21,468 bases of DNA from Byssochlamys sp. IMV 00236 (taxonomy: Eukaryota > Ascomycota > Eurotiomycetes > Eurotiales > Thermoascaceae), in contig MSJH02000590.1 in the NCBI GenBank assembly GCA_001931875.2, forward strand, positions 1 through 21,468, written 5' to 3'. The stretch's first letter is position 1. Each line of letters opens with the position of its first letter. Positions 20,782 through 21,468 of the stretch are shown here, piece after piece. The translations under genes were made by a program, and so were the position numbers. A model generated the notes under the pieces. The model saw only the letters and a list, made by a program, of their open reading frames with translations. It searched no databases and was not told the origin of the DNA.

Positions 20782-21468
20782 TTATTGACGGCAGTATGGT
20801 ATCTTGTCAGATCCAACAAGGTAATTACAGACGTTCTTCTTGGTCTTGGGATTCTTTTGGATATTGATGCGAGTAACAGAGAAACCAGAGCAAAGACCAC
20901 GCTTAGAGCAATCAATGCTGATGACAGGCATGTCCTTGTTAGAAGTGGATCTATGGTCATGATAAGTATTTTGGTATGAATAAGTATGTTTATGGATAAT
21001 TTACCCAGAGATGTTGTCAATAACAACGTTCTTGATGCTCAATGAGTTGTCAATGTTACAGTTGCGGTTTTGTTCACACCAGTAGTGAGTAGTAATAGCA
21101 ATAGGATTTTCAGCAGCAATGAGTTTAACGTTTTGGAATCTGATGTCTTCAATAGAACCCTTTCCGCCAGGAACTGTCTTGATTCTGATACCGTTTTGAC
21201 AACGATGACATTCGTTGTTGATAAAGCGGACAGACTTGACATAATCAGGCTGAGTACCTCTACCAAGTGAGCCGATACTGAAACCATGGCCCTCGATACA
21301 CTTGACATTGGTAACAGTGAGGTTGGTGACACCGGTGCTGACAGCAGTACAGTCATCACCAACGATGAATTCAGAGTTTCTTAAAATGATGTTCTTGGAC
21401 CAAGCAGTGCCCCAAGCGTCAGTGTTTCTGTGAAAGTTGGAATTGGTAGAACGAGTGCGCAAATAGAT
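20782..21468 (-). CDS. GH28 polygalacturonase, 3' part (5' end beyond the window)
   Basis: This is a glycoside hydrolase family 28 enzyme that hydrolyses alpha-1,4-galacturonic acid links in pectin, expected to be secreted. Minus-strand exons are 21468-21005 (entering from the right edge) and 20950-20782, joined across a 54-nt intron in phase 2; 210 residues are visible. All four family motifs appear in order: NTD (about 21427-21419), the catalytic DD in GDDC (about 21360-21349), GHG in EGHGFSIGSLG (21291-21283), and RIK (21186-21178). Several cysteines (WCEQNRNC, DCSKRGLC, NVC, YCRQ at the end) suggest the disulphides of an extracellular enzyme. The QPDY and long Cys-rich tail resemble exo-acting enzymes of Mucorales, but exo versus endo cannot be settled. 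The signal peptide and N-terminal half are not in the window. Confidence 0.93.

Overview
The window reads as fungal nuclear DNA. Genes are broken by many very short introns (about 46-76 nt, one of 112 nt) with GTAAGT-like donors, CTAAC/CTGAC-like branch sites and TAG/CAG acceptors. Intergenic DNA is visibly AT-rich, and the ATP synthase gene has the strongly C-ending codon choice of a highly expressed fungal gene. Gene content, intron style and a LINE reverse transcriptase relic of the kind common in Mucorales suggest Mucoromycota, probably Mucorales. That placement is inference.

Layout, left half: (1) 47-2027 (+), an Mps1/TTK-type kinase, probably missing 5' exons beyond the left edge; (2) 2087-3251 (-), a membrane-anchored short-chain dehydrogenase, convergent with it; (3) 3476-4177 (+), a decayed or frame-broken gene of unknown function; (4) 4233-6046 (+), mitochondrial F1 ATP synthase alpha subunit; (5) 6163-6730 (-), MIX23, a small mitochondrial protein-import factor; (6) 6895-8273 (+), COP9 signalosome subunit 6, divergent from MIX23 over only 164 bp; (7) 8431-10102 (-), an SLC38/AVT-type amino acid transporter.

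Right half: 10103-17839 is a gene desert of about 7.7 kb. Its only recognisable content is a degraded non-LTR retrotransposon reverse transcriptase (about 12731-13667). After it come (8) 17840-20396 (+), a WD40 beta-propeller protein of the LRWD1(ORCA)/EED type with an unusual AT-hook and acidic N-terminal half, and (9) 20782-21468 (-), the 3' part of a GH28 polygalacturonase that runs off the right edge.

All intact genes were rebuilt by joining exons so that phases agree at every junction and the conserved motifs run through; none is a single open frame. Genes are in convergent pairs with short 3' intergenic gaps (59, 116, 157 and 385 bp). They are housekeeping or accessory genes of separate pathways; no operon or dedicated multi-gene system is visible. 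The points most worth a second look are the AT-hook/propeller chromatin-type protein, the gene desert with its LINE relic, and the decayed gene upstream of atp1.
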